A stretch of 64,000 nt of DNA from Mycolicibacterium novocastrense (GTDB taxonomy: Bacteria; Actinomycetota; Actinomycetes; Mycobacteriales; Mycobacteriaceae). A program made the position numbers and the translations under genes. The stretch is taken from assembly GCF_001570485.1 (NCBI RefSeq), contig NZ_BCTA01000052.1, positions 1-64,000 of the forward strand, read 5' to 3'. Every line of letters starts with the position of its first letter. Positions within the stretch are counted from its first letter, which is position 1. Positions 33,713-41,566 of this stretch are shown here, piece by piece. A model generated the notes under the pieces. The model did no database searches and was not told the origin of the DNA. It worked only from the letters and a program-made list of their open reading frames with translations.

Positions 33713-35679
33713 TTCTCACCTTCCGCTTCATGGCCGCGATACCGCACCGCCTGGAACACGACGCTCAGGATGATCAGGTCGAAGAGCACCCAGAATAGAT
33801 TCACTCCGACGCCCAGCACCGAGATTGCGCCGAAATACAACTGGACGATCCCGATGACCGAGGCGACCACCAGCAGCACCATGGCAGCGATCTGCCATTT
33901 CACCAATCCCCACGGGATGGCACCCGCACCCTGCCGCGTCTTGGGCGTCACCGCGAAGCCGAGCGGCCGGTCGAAGTAGACATTGCGAAATGCCGTGATA
34001 CATGCCTTGATCCACACCGGGAACAGCGCAAGGCTGTACTGCTGGCCACGCCATGTCGGCGTACCCCTACTGACGACGATGAAAAGGAGCTGATTGAGGA
34101 TCAGGAACGGAATCAACCGCCCGAAGAAGTCCCAGCTGTATGCCTGCACCGGCATGACGTTGAAGATCAGGAAGATTGCCGGGGCGGCGATGTAGGCCAA
34201 CGCCGCGAAACCGGCCAGGTAGCTCCACATCGTGGCGAAGTACATCAAACGCTGTCCGATGCTCAGCCCCTTGACGAACAGTGGGTTCTCCTTGAGCATC
34301 ACCTGAATCGTGCCCTGTGCCCAACGCAGCCGCTGCGTGAGCATGGTTCGCACGTCGTCGGGCGCCAGCCCCTTGGCCAGGATTTCGTGGTGGTAGGCCG
34401 ACTTCCACCCGAGCGCGTGCATGCGCATGCAGGTGGCCATGTCCTCGGTCACGGAGATGGTAGCCATCGGCAGCATCGGCTGGGCCTCGTCGTCCCTCCC
34501 GACGTCGACCGCGCGGATCATGGTGCGGATCGACTCCAGGGCCCCCAACGGTGACCAGTCCCGTCCGGCCAGCGATTCCAGCGCCTCGTCGTCGAAGATG
34601 ACTGCGGTGTCGAGTTGTTCACGCTGCCCACTCAGCGCGGCGATGGCATCGAGATCGGCGCGCATGGCGCTGACGTCGGCATCCACCAAGCTCTTTGCCG
34701 CCGCGTCGACGCGTTGCTGAAAGAGGTAGGTGATGTCGGCCAGCGGTTGCTTGTTCTTGAGCGCGGCACGGGACTCGTGCACTGCGTCCTCGACGCTCGT
34801 CAGGGCGGCCAGCACGTCCGGTTGGTCCCTGCCGATCTTGCGCTTGGCCTGTTTGAGGATCTTGCGGGAGGTGTAGAGCGCGCGTTTGATGCCGTCTTCA
34901 ACCGCGCGCACATAGCCGGTCACACCGAGTTGCATCAGCGCATCGCGTCGCAGAACGGCGTTGGATCCGCAGAAATAGGCAGCATTCCAACCGTCTTTGC
35001 CTTGCTGGATCGGACCATAGAACAGTGGCGCCTGGCTGCCCAGCGGGTCGGAGAACGGGACGTTGACGAAGTATTGCGGCGTCTGCACCAACGCCATCTT
35101 CTCGTCACGGAAGTAACCCAGCGTTCGATCGAGGATCTCCGGCTCAGGAACCTGGTCCGCGTCGAGGATCAGGATGAACTCACCGTCGGTCTCGAGTAGC
35201 GCATTGTTCAAGTTCCCGGCCTTCGCGTGACGCGGTTTGTCCAGCCAATGCGACGACCGGACCAGATAACTGATCCCGCGTTCGGCGGCCGCCTGCGCCA
35301 ACTCGTCGCGTTCCCCGTCGTCGAGAATGTAGGTCCGGTGTGGATACCGAATGCGCTGCGCTGCTTCGGCTGTCGCGATCACCATGTCGATGGGCTCGTT
35401 GTACGTGGTGATGAACACGTCGACCGTCGCGCCCTCGGGAGGCGGTGGCGGCGGAGGCCGCCGACGCAATCGCCACATCGTCATGCCAAACAGAAGCGAG
35501 TCAATGAGGCTGTAGGTCTCGGCCAGCACGAGAGGGACGGCGATCCACCACGCCGACCAGTTCGTCGAGGCGAGCCATCGCCAAACGACGTAATTGATGC
35601 CCAACGCCGCCGTCAGCACGATCAGCAGTCGCAGCCACGGTGACGGCGTGGTTCCTTCGGACGAATGCCTGTGTGTCAC
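33709..35679 (-). CDS. BcsA-like membrane glycosyltransferase (GT2) with extra internal domain
   Basis: 656 residues. Two N-terminal helices precede a GT2 domain with VDVFITTYNEP, YILDDG, LILDADQVPEP (near 172), SVTEDMATCM (near 411) and QRLRWAQG, the D, DxD, TED and QxxRW motifs of processive synthases such as cellulose synthase. Five or more helices form the C-terminal channel region. Between DxD and TED there are about 238 residues, far more than the roughly 100 of BcsA: a charged helical insert (about 250-390, for example RKILKQAKRKIG and VEDAVHESRAALKNKQ). No PilZ domain is visible, so control by cyclic-di-GMP is not indicated. GTG start overlaps the phosphatase stop. The product polymer is unknown. 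Confidence 0.87.
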   Translation of the reverse strand: MTHRHSSEGTTPSPWLRLLIVLTAALGINYVVWRWLASTNWSAWWIAVPLVLAETYSLIDSLLFGMTMWRLRRRPPPPPPPEGATVDVFITTYNEPIDMVIATAEAAQRIRYPHRTYILDDGERDELAQAAAERGISYLVRSSHWLDKPRHAKAGNLNNALLETDGEFILILDADQVPEPEILDRTLGYFRDEKMALVQTPQYFVNVPFSDPLGSQAPLFYGPIQQGKDGWNAAYFCGSNAVLRRDALMQLGVTGYVRAVEDGIKRALYTSRKILKQAKRKIGRDQPDVLAALTSVEDAVHESRAALKNKQPLADITYLFQQRVDAAAKSLVDADVSAMRADLDAIAALSGQREQLDTAVIFDDEALESLAGRDWSPLGALESIRTMIRAVDVGRDDEAQPMLPMATISVTEDMATCMRMHALGWKSAYHHEILAKGLAPDDVRTMLTQRLRWAQGTIQVMLKENPLFVKGLSIGQRLMYFATMWSYLAGFAALAYIAAPAIFLIFNVMPVQAYSWDFFGRLIPFLILNQLLFIVVSRGTPTWRGQQYSLALFPVWIKACITAFRNVYFDRPLGFAVTPKTRQGAGAIPWGLVKWQIAAMVLLVVASVIGIVQLYFGAISVLGVGVNLFWVLFDLIILSVVFQAVRYRGHEAEGEK

Positions 35680-36914
35680 GGTCCGTCCCGGCGTACCGCG
35701 ATCAAGGTCACGTCGTCGAGCGGCGGCTTCCTGGTTGTCAAGGCGCCCACCGCGGCACAGAGTTCACCCGGCTGGGCGTGAGCGGCAACGAAATTCAGAA
35801 TGTCCTGCTCAACGGCTGAGCGCCCCAGCAAGTCCAGCGACCCGTCCGAGGCAACCACCAGCATGTCTCCCGGCTCCAACATCGTCTCCTGTGTTCCCCA
35901 GGTGTCGTCGGGTACGACACCCATCGGTAGCCCACCTGCGGATAAGCGTTCGACCTCCCCGGTTCGCCTCAACACCGCGGCGATTCCGTGGCCGACGTCG
36001 ACGTACTGCACCCGGCCGGTCATCGTGTCCAGCCGGGCATGAAAAATCGTCACGAAGGTCTCTGTGCGACTGAAGTCTTCGGCCAGTTGACTGGCGACCG
36101 AGTTGATTGCCGCCGACAAGTCTGCATCGTGTGCGACCTGGTCGACGGCGCGCGACGCGCCCCTCAGCGCCGACCGGACGCTGGCGGTCAGCAGCGCCGC
36201 CCCCAATCCCTTGCCCATCACATCGGCGACGGTGAGCACGGCGCCGCGCTGCACAGCGTAGTAATCGTAGAAGTCACCGCCGACCGCGAAGGCGGGCGAA
36301 CACATCGCACAGACGGAATAGCCCGGGAGGTCGCCGATCTCCGGCGGCAGGAGCAGCCGCTGGATGGCGGCCGCCCTCTCCAAGTCGTCGGACCGTTCGA
36401 GTTCGCGTTGCGCCCATACGGCGAGCTGACGGAACACCTCGCGCTGTCGGGCGTCGAGTGAACGCGGTTTCAAGTCGTAGATGCAGAACGTGCCGACCGC
36501 ATGGCCGCCGGGACCGAACAGCGGATACCCGGCGTAGAACCGGATCCCGCCCTCGGCTGCGATCGCGGGCAGCGCGGCGAATTCCGGTTCAGCGGTGAGG
36601 TCGTCGACGATCAGGGCCGGTTCTGACGGTTTGTCATAGGTTCGCGCGATGGTGGCCCGACACACCGAGGTCTCGCGAGGTCCGCTGATCTCAAGGCCCT
36701 CGCCCACCGCCTGCTTACACCATTGGCGGTCACGGTCGATGAAGTTGATGTATGCCCTCGGCACCTCGAAAATCAGTTGGGCCATGCGGATGATCCGGTC
36801 GAACCGCTCTTCCGCCGGGGTGTCGAGGATGTCCAGTTGCGTCAGGGAGTGAAGCCGCTGCTCCTCCACGTCGGCCGGGAGGGCGAAGCGGTCGTGAACT
36901 ACGTCCGATGTCAT
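35676..36914 (-). CDS. GAF-domain SpoIIE/RsbU-type PP2C phosphatase
   Basis: 412 residues. A GAF sensor domain occupies about 20-170 (LTQLDILDTPAEERFDRI, VGTFCIYDLKPRSL), joined by a helix to the phosphatase domain: AAIQRLLLPPEIGDLPGY, FAVGGDFYDYYAV, TVADVMGKGLGAALLTASV and PGDMLVVASDGSLDLLG carry the metal-binding Asp residues. Such enzymes dephosphorylate STAS proteins in response to a signal, here perhaps a small molecule or redox state via GAF. Its start overlaps the hydrolase gene upstream and its stop overlaps the synthase start, so all are translationally coupled. Confidence 0.9.
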   Translation of the reverse strand: MTSDVVHDRFALPADVEEQRLHSLTQLDILDTPAEERFDRIIRMAQLIFEVPRAYINFIDRDRQWCKQAVGEGLEISGPRETSVCRATIARTYDKPSEPALIVDDLTAEPEFAALPAIAAEGGIRFYAGYPLFGPGGHAVGTFCIYDLKPRSLDARQREVFRQLAVWAQRELERSDDLERAAAIQRLLLPPEIGDLPGYSVCAMCSPAFAVGGDFYDYYAVQRGAVLTVADVMGKGLGAALLTASVRSALRGASRAVDQVAHDADLSAAINSVASQLAEDFSRTETFVTIFHARLDTMTGRVQYVDVGHGIAAVLRRTGEVERLSAGGLPMGVVPDDTWGTQETMLEPGDMLVVASDGSLDLLGRSAVEQDILNFVAAHAQPGELCAAVGALTTRKPPLDDVTLIAVRRDGP

Positions 36915-37861
36915 GACAGCAACCGCGCATACCGCATCGCCGCGGCCATCGCGGCCGCGGACTCCGGGGTGCTCTCGATCCGCCAGTCCGTCTCCTTGTC
37001 ATGGTCAAACCAGACGAAACCGATCACATCGCGCTGAAGCCGGAGGAATTCCAGGAAGCGCTCGATCCATTCGGCTTTGCAGCCGCCGGACTCGGCGCAA
37101 CCGACTTCCGCGATCAGGATCGGCTTGTCCGCGGCGATCGCTCTCAGCTCGTCGAGGGCGGCTCCGAACAGTTGATCGGGATCGACCCAGCTCGTCGAGG
37201 ACAGGCAGGTCCCCCAGTTGTATCCGTCGATCCCCAGAACGTCGACGTACTCATGGCCGGGATACCAGTCCGCAAGCCTTCCGGCGCCACCGACCGTGGG
37301 CGCCCATATCCAGTCGACGTTTGCGACGTTGCGTTCGGTGAAGATGTCGTGCACGTGCCGCCACGCGCTGATGTACGCCGACGGCGAAGTACCGCATGCA
37401 GGTGTCCAGGGGTACCAGTCACCGTTGAACTCGTGCGCCAGCCGGATGAAGACGTGGCGCCCCCATTCGCAGAACTCGTCGGCCCAGCGGTAGATGTAGT
37501 CGTCGAGGGCACCCGCGAGTAGCGATTTCACAACGGCGGGTGACCGATCGTCCGTCCAGCACCACGGCTCCCAGGACACGATGGGATCGGCGCCGCTGTA
37601 CGCCACCAGAGCCATCGCGGGCACCGGGGGTGGAGCAAAGAAATCCTCGAACGCCATCACCAGCTCGGGCCGGTGTCCGACCGCATCGGCCACCGCTTGT
37701 AGCTCGCGCCCCGCCGTGAACCCGCCCGGCGCGCTCACCCCGAAGCGCAGGCACGAGGTGCGCACTCGAGATTCCGGGTCCGAAATCGTCTCGGCCGGCG
37801 GGTCCACGGATTGCTCCCCCTCACACACATCGGTGACGCAAATGTTTCCCCCGCGCGCCAT
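36911..37861 (-). CDS. Glycoside hydrolase, GH26-like
   Basis: 316 residues from ATG 37861, with GGAG nine bases before it; an upstream ATG at 37894 is possible. A (beta/alpha)8 barrel of the GH-A clan: the acid/base Glu is in RLAHEFNGDWYPW near 170 and the nucleophile Glu in ILIAEVGCAESGG near 270, with WIWAPTVGG and VDVLGIDGYNWG between, as in beta-mannanases and related GH26 enzymes. No signal peptide is obvious, unusual for such an enzyme. As first gene of the operon with a polysaccharide synthase it may trim or release the polymer, as BcsZ does for cellulose. Confidence 0.8.
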   Translation of the reverse strand: MARGGNICVTDVCEGEQSVDPPAETISDPESRVRTSCLRFGVSAPGGFTAGRELQAVADAVGHRPELVMAFEDFFAPPPVPAMALVAYSGADPIVSWEPWCWTDDRSPAVVKSLLAGALDDYIYRWADEFCEWGRHVFIRLAHEFNGDWYPWTPACGTSPSAYISAWRHVHDIFTERNVANVDWIWAPTVGGAGRLADWYPGHEYVDVLGIDGYNWGTCLSSTSWVDPDQLFGAALDELRAIAADKPILIAEVGCAESGGCKAEWIERFLEFLRLQRDVIGFVWFDHDKETDWRIESTPESAAAMAAAMRYARLLS

Positions 37862-38005
37862 CGTCGCAAACTCCACATCGTGCCACCGCCACATTCGTCG
37901 GATACGTGGCCCCGCCGCAACCGTTGGATGCGGCGGCTGAGTGGGTACCGAGTCAGGCGAGAGGTAACCTCAGAGCCTGATTCACCGCAAGAACGGGGAC
38001 GCGAT

Positions 38006-39211
38006 ATGGACCTCGTGCTCGGCCTGTCGATGACGTCCAGCACGGTTCGGTGGGTGCTCGTGGAGGGCGCCACCGGCGAAGGAGCCACCGTCGACCGCGG
38101 ATCGTTCGACTTCGACGCGGACGTCGATCCCGACGATCTGCTCAACGTGGCACTCGCCGATGTCGTCGACAGCCCGATCCACGCGATCGGCGTCACCTGG
38201 ACCAACGAGGCCGAAGCCATGGCGTCCGGTGTGCTGGAAGCCCTGACCGGGCGTGGTTACGGCAACGCGATCGCGATCTCCGAGCTGGAAGCCGGCGATG
38301 TGCTGGCGGCGGGCATCGCCGACATCGCCGACTACGACGAGGTCGCGGTGTGCATCGTCGAGCCCGACGCCGCGGTGGTTGCGATGGTCGACCGTGACGG
38401 CGTGACCGTCGATCGCATCGCCCGACCCCTTGACGGCGCGGACGTCGTCGAGCTGCCCAGCAGCGTGATCGCCATGCTTGAGCTCAACCAGTGGCGACCG
38501 CAGGCCATCTTCGTGGTCGGGTCGGCCCGCGATCTCGACCTGATCACCTCCACGCTCGGCGACGTGACCGACTCCCCGGTGTTCTCCGCCGCCGAGGCAG
38601 ACCTGGCGCTTGCGCGCGGAGCGGCGCTGGCATCGGCGCGTGCGGTCAACAGGCTGGACGCCACCGTGGCGAAGGGGCCGTCGCGGGTCGGCGCGCTGGC
38701 GTCGGTCCTCGTCGCCGCCGTGGTGACATTCGTGGTGTCGACCTCGACGGCGGTCGGCCTGAGCCTGACCGGTGACGGCGAGCCCACACGCCAGGGCGCG
38801 CACGCCACGGAGGAGGAACCCGTGGCCGTCGCGGAAGAGGCACAGCGGCCCGTCGACAACGAGATCCACAGCAAGAAGGCCACAACCCCGGCCGAGGCCA
38901 GGCCTGTTGTCGCGCAGACCATTGCGGTGGCCGCCCCTCCACCGCCGCCCGCCGCTCCCCCGGCTGAACCGGTCTACGAACCCCCGGCTTACGTACCGCC
39001 CGCACCGGCGTACACCGCACCGGAACCCGTCTACGCGCCGCCAGCCCCCGTCGACACCGCCCCGGCGTACACGCCACCGGCACCGGTGTATGCGCCGCCG
39101 CCGGCGCCTGCATATGTACCGCCTCCGCAACCGCGGCTGCGCGACCGCATCATCGAGCGCATCCCGATCATCAACCGGTTCCACGAACCGGAGTACACGT
39201 ACGGGCGTTAG
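38006..39211 (+). CDS. Degenerate actin-fold-like membrane protein with Pro-rich tail (paralogue B)
   Basis: 401 residues, clearly related to the protein at 16825-18471: it opens MDLVLGLSMTSSTVRWVLVE and has AVCIVEPDAAVVAMVDRDG near 115 and IFVVGSARDLDLITSTLGDV near 170, ending LARGAALASARAV. As in the relative, the phosphate-binding residues of the actin fold are lost. One membrane segment (VGALASVLVAAVVTFVVSTS, about 228-250) leads to a tail rich in Pro, Ala and Tyr with PAPVYAPPxPAY-type repeats, ending in a basic segment. It is divergent from the hydrolase-phosphatase-synthase operon with about 145 bases between. Function unknown. Confidence 0.7.
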   Translation: MDLVLGLSMTSSTVRWVLVEGATGEGATVDRGSFDFDADVDPDDLLNVALADVVDSPIHAIGVTWTNEAEAMASGVLEALTGRGYGNAIAISELEAGDVLAAGIADIADYDEVAVCIVEPDAAVVAMVDRDGVTVDRIARPLDGADVVELPSSVIAMLELNQWRPQAIFVVGSARDLDLITSTLGDVTDSPVFSAAEADLALARGAALASARAVNRLDATVAKGPSRVGALASVLVAAVVTFVVSTSTAVGLSLTGDGEPTRQGAHATEEEPVAVAEEAQRPVDNEIHSKKATTPAEARPVVAQTIAVAAPPPPPAAPPAEPVYEPPAYVPPAPAYTAPEPVYAPPAPVDTAPAYTPPAPVYAPPPAPAYVPPPQPRLRDRIIERIPIINRFHEPEYTYGR

Positions 39212-39213
39212 CC

Positions 39214-39657
39214 CTACGGGCAGGCGTCCGGTGCGTCGTCCCGCACCGCACGGTCGGCCGGCAACGTGTAGGTGACCGTCGCCTCTGCGTGCTCAAAGCC
39301 CTTGTTGGACACCACATGTGGGACTCCGGCGGGCACGAAGATGGCTTGGCCGGCGCCGAAGACCGCAGGCAGGCAGCCACCCGCCGTCTGCAGACTCACC
39401 TCGCCGCCGTTGATCACCGAGTACTCCGGACCCGGGTGGGTGTGCCAACCGCTGCTCGACTCCGGGGCGAGCACCAAGCTCTGCACGTAGAGCGTGGTCG
39501 GGTGGCCCACGGAGACGATCGCGATGGGCGCATCTGTCGTACCCTTCGCCAGGTCGGTGCGCTCGATGTCGCCCTCTGCGGGTGTGGCGGCCGCCGACGG
39601 TGCAGTCATCGTCGCCGTGATCGCCAGGGCCGCCGTGACGGAATGTAACCGGTTCAT
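39214..39657 (-). CDS. Secreted cupin-domain protein
   Basis: 147 residues. A signal peptide (NRLHSVTAALAITATMTAPS) ends near SAAA. A single cupin follows: GWHTHPGPEYSVINGGE gives the HxH and Glu metal ligands and IFVPAGVPHVV the last His. The metal and substrate are unknown; many such proteins bind small molecules rather than catalyse. Two cysteines (GGCLP and the penultimate Cys) could pair. It converges on the gene at 38006 with a two-base gap. Confidence 0.8.
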   Translation of the reverse strand: MNRLHSVTAALAITATMTAPSAAATPAEGDIERTDLAKGTTDAPIAIVSVGHPTTLYVQSLVLAPESSSGWHTHPGPEYSVINGGEVSLQTAGGCLPAVFGAGQAIFVPAGVPHVVSNKGFEHAEATVTYTLPADRAVRDDAPDACP

Positions 39658-39680
39658 CGCCGCATTATCTCCACAGTCGC

Positions 39681-41468
39681 CTACGGCACCGGCTGGTAAG
39701 GGTTCTGCGGCACCTGGATTGGAATCGGAACCGGCACGAACGGCACGGTCAGATACGTGGTCGTCATCGGCGTGGTGGTCGCCGTGGCGGTCGTCGTGGT
39801 CGGTGCGGTGGTGGTCGTCGTGGGCGGGGTTGTCGTTGTCGTGGTGGTCGTGGTTGTGGTGGGTGTGGTGGTTGTGGTCGTCGTCGTGGTTGTGGTGGTG
39901 GTCGGTGCTGTCGTCGTGGCGACCGTCGTGGTCGGGGGCGGTGGTGGAGGCGGCGGTGCTTCGGTGGTCACCGGTGGCGGGGGCGGGGCGTTAGTCAGCG
40001 TCACGGTCTCGACCGGGGGCGGCGGCGCCTCGGGGGCGACCGGTTCGGGCGCCGGTGCCGACGGCGGCGGAACCGGCGCGGTCTGCGGCGCCGGGGTCAC
40101 ACCGGTACTGCCGGTCGCGCTGGTCAGGGCGATCGCCACCCCGCCGACCGCGACCACCGCGATGGCCGCGGCCACGCCCATCACCAGCCCCGGTAGCCGC
40201 TGCCAGATCCGCGGTTCGTCGATGGGCCCGTCCGTGGGAGGCACGTACTGCGCGGGCGGCGGGCGCATCGGCCCGGAGTCATACGGGGTCTCATAGGGTC
40301 CCGAGCCGGTGTAGGGCACGGGGTCGTCCGCCGCGTCGTCCTGCGACCAGGCCAGCGCTCGAAAAGTCGACGACCCGGGGGACTCGGCCGCCGGCTGCGG
40401 CACCGGCGCCAAACCCGTCGGGGCGTCCGCGGGAATCACGGGCGCCAAGCCGGTCCGCGCCTCGGCGGCCGAGGTGTACGCACCGATCAACGCGGCGCCC
40501 TTCGCGGCGTCGAGTCCCGGTTGCGGGGTGGCGAACACCGGCATGCCGGAGCGCTCGGCCAGCCGCCGTCGAATCAACGGCATGCCTGCGCCACCGCCGG
40601 CAACGACCAGGGCAGCGATGTCCTTCCAGTCAAATCTGTTGCGCTGCAACGTGTCATCGATCGCAACAAGGACACTGTCCAGCTTTGGCGCGACCAGAGC
40701 CTCGAGCTCGTCGCGTGTCACCCGGACCGCCAGGTGATGGTCCGGCAACTGCACGTCGACGTCGGTGGCTTCGTGCGTCGACAACTGTTCCTTGGCGTTG
40801 CGGCACTCGTCTCGCAGGCGGGACAGTGACCCCACGGCGGCCGTGCTCAGGGGGTCGTCGCCACCCGAGCCCGCGAGCCCGGCAAGGATGTGGCTCAGCA
40901 GGGCTTGGTCCACCAGGTCACCGGAGAACTCCGTGTGACGAGTCGTCTCGTCGATGGGCTCGAAGGCGTCACCTGCATCCGCCAGCGTGATGCTGGTTGC
41001 GCCGCCGCCGAAATCGACCAGCGCCACCACCCCCTGAGCCGGGAGGCCGAGATCGCTCTGCAGTGCGGTCAGCGACGCCTTGGCATCCGAAACGAGTCGG
41101 GTGATCGTGGCGTCGGCACCGAAAAGTGGATGCCCGCGCAGTGCGCTGCGCAGCGTCCGCAGGGTGGCCGGCCCCCAGTGCGCGGGCACAGCGATCGAGA
41201 CGTCGGAGGACGCCGGGCCGCTGTCTTCGACGAGATCTGCGAGCGCGGCGACCAACAGTCGGTCGGCCGAGTGCGACGATCCGTCGGCGGCGACCAGGGG
41301 TACGTCGTCACCCACCCGCTCGACGAAGCCGGACATCACGGTGCCGTCCGGCACGGTGAACACCGAACGACGGAGCACGGGCTGATCGGCTCGATTGTCG
41401 ATGCGTACCGCGACCAAGTTCGTCGTCCCGATCGACAACCCCATTGGGTCGCTCATAACGGAGGACAC
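39681..41468 (-). CDS. Membrane-anchored Hsp70/actin-fold protein with Thr-rich tail (paralogue 3)
   Basis: 595 residues, the closest relative of the protein at 1161-2933. MGLSIGTTNLVAVRID, ALVDFGGGATSITLAD near 149 and VVAGGGAGMPLIRRRL near 289 give all three nucleotide motifs, including the DFGGG of true Hsp70 folds. The membrane segment is at about 426-448 (VMGVAAAIAVVAVGGVAIAL). The final 95 residues are mostly Thr with Pro and Val, ending VPIPIQVPQNPYQPVP. I chose GTG 41468 because GGAGG lies six bases before it; ATG 41456 has no such site. The ribosome site and start lie in a hairpin. Similar to M. tuberculosis Rv0312. It is unlinked to iniR here and no TTAGGGGAT box precedes it. Confidence 0.8.
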   Translation of the reverse strand: MSSVMSDPMGLSIGTTNLVAVRIDNRADQPVLRRSVFTVPDGTVMSGFVERVGDDVPLVAADGSSHSADRLLVAALADLVEDSGPASSDVSIAVPAHWGPATLRTLRSALRGHPLFGADATITRLVSDAKASLTALQSDLGLPAQGVVALVDFGGGATSITLADAGDAFEPIDETTRHTEFSGDLVDQALLSHILAGLAGSGGDDPLSTAAVGSLSRLRDECRNAKEQLSTHEATDVDVQLPDHHLAVRVTRDELEALVAPKLDSVLVAIDDTLQRNRFDWKDIAALVVAGGGAGMPLIRRRLAERSGMPVFATPQPGLDAAKGAALIGAYTSAAEARTGLAPVIPADAPTGLAPVPQPAAESPGSSTFRALAWSQDDAADDPVPYTGSGPYETPYDSGPMRPPPAQYVPPTDGPIDEPRIWQRLPGLVMGVAAAIAVVAVGGVAIALTSATGSTGVTPAPQTAPVPPPSAPAPEPVAPEAPPPPVETVTLTNAPPPPPVTTEAPPPPPPPPTTTVATTTAPTTTTTTTTTTTTTPTTTTTTTTTTTPPTTTTTAPTTTTATATTTPMTTTYLTVPFVPVPIPIQVPQNPYQPVP

Positions 41469-41480
41469 GATAGTCCTCCG
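41459..41480 (-). promoter_or_regulatory. Hairpin holding the ribosome site and start codon of Hsp70-like paralogue 3
   Basis: On the coding strand CGGAGGAC pairs perfectly with GTCCTCCG around a six-base loop TATCGT. GGAGG is in the 5' arm and the GTG start straddles loop and 3' arm. Folding would hide the ribosome site, so translation could depend on opening the hairpin by heat, a protein or an RNA. Confidence 0.55.
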
Positions 41481-41566
41481 ACCACCGGGAACCGGTCAGA
41501 CACTCCGTGCGAACCCCGTTCGGGGGCCACGGTTTTGGGGTGCACCAAACGGGTACCTGCAATGCC

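Noticed and set aside
37862..38005. IniR-type boxes in the divergent region before the second actin-fold-like gene
   Set aside because: No TTAGGGGAT or close variant is present here or upstream of 18471 and 41468.
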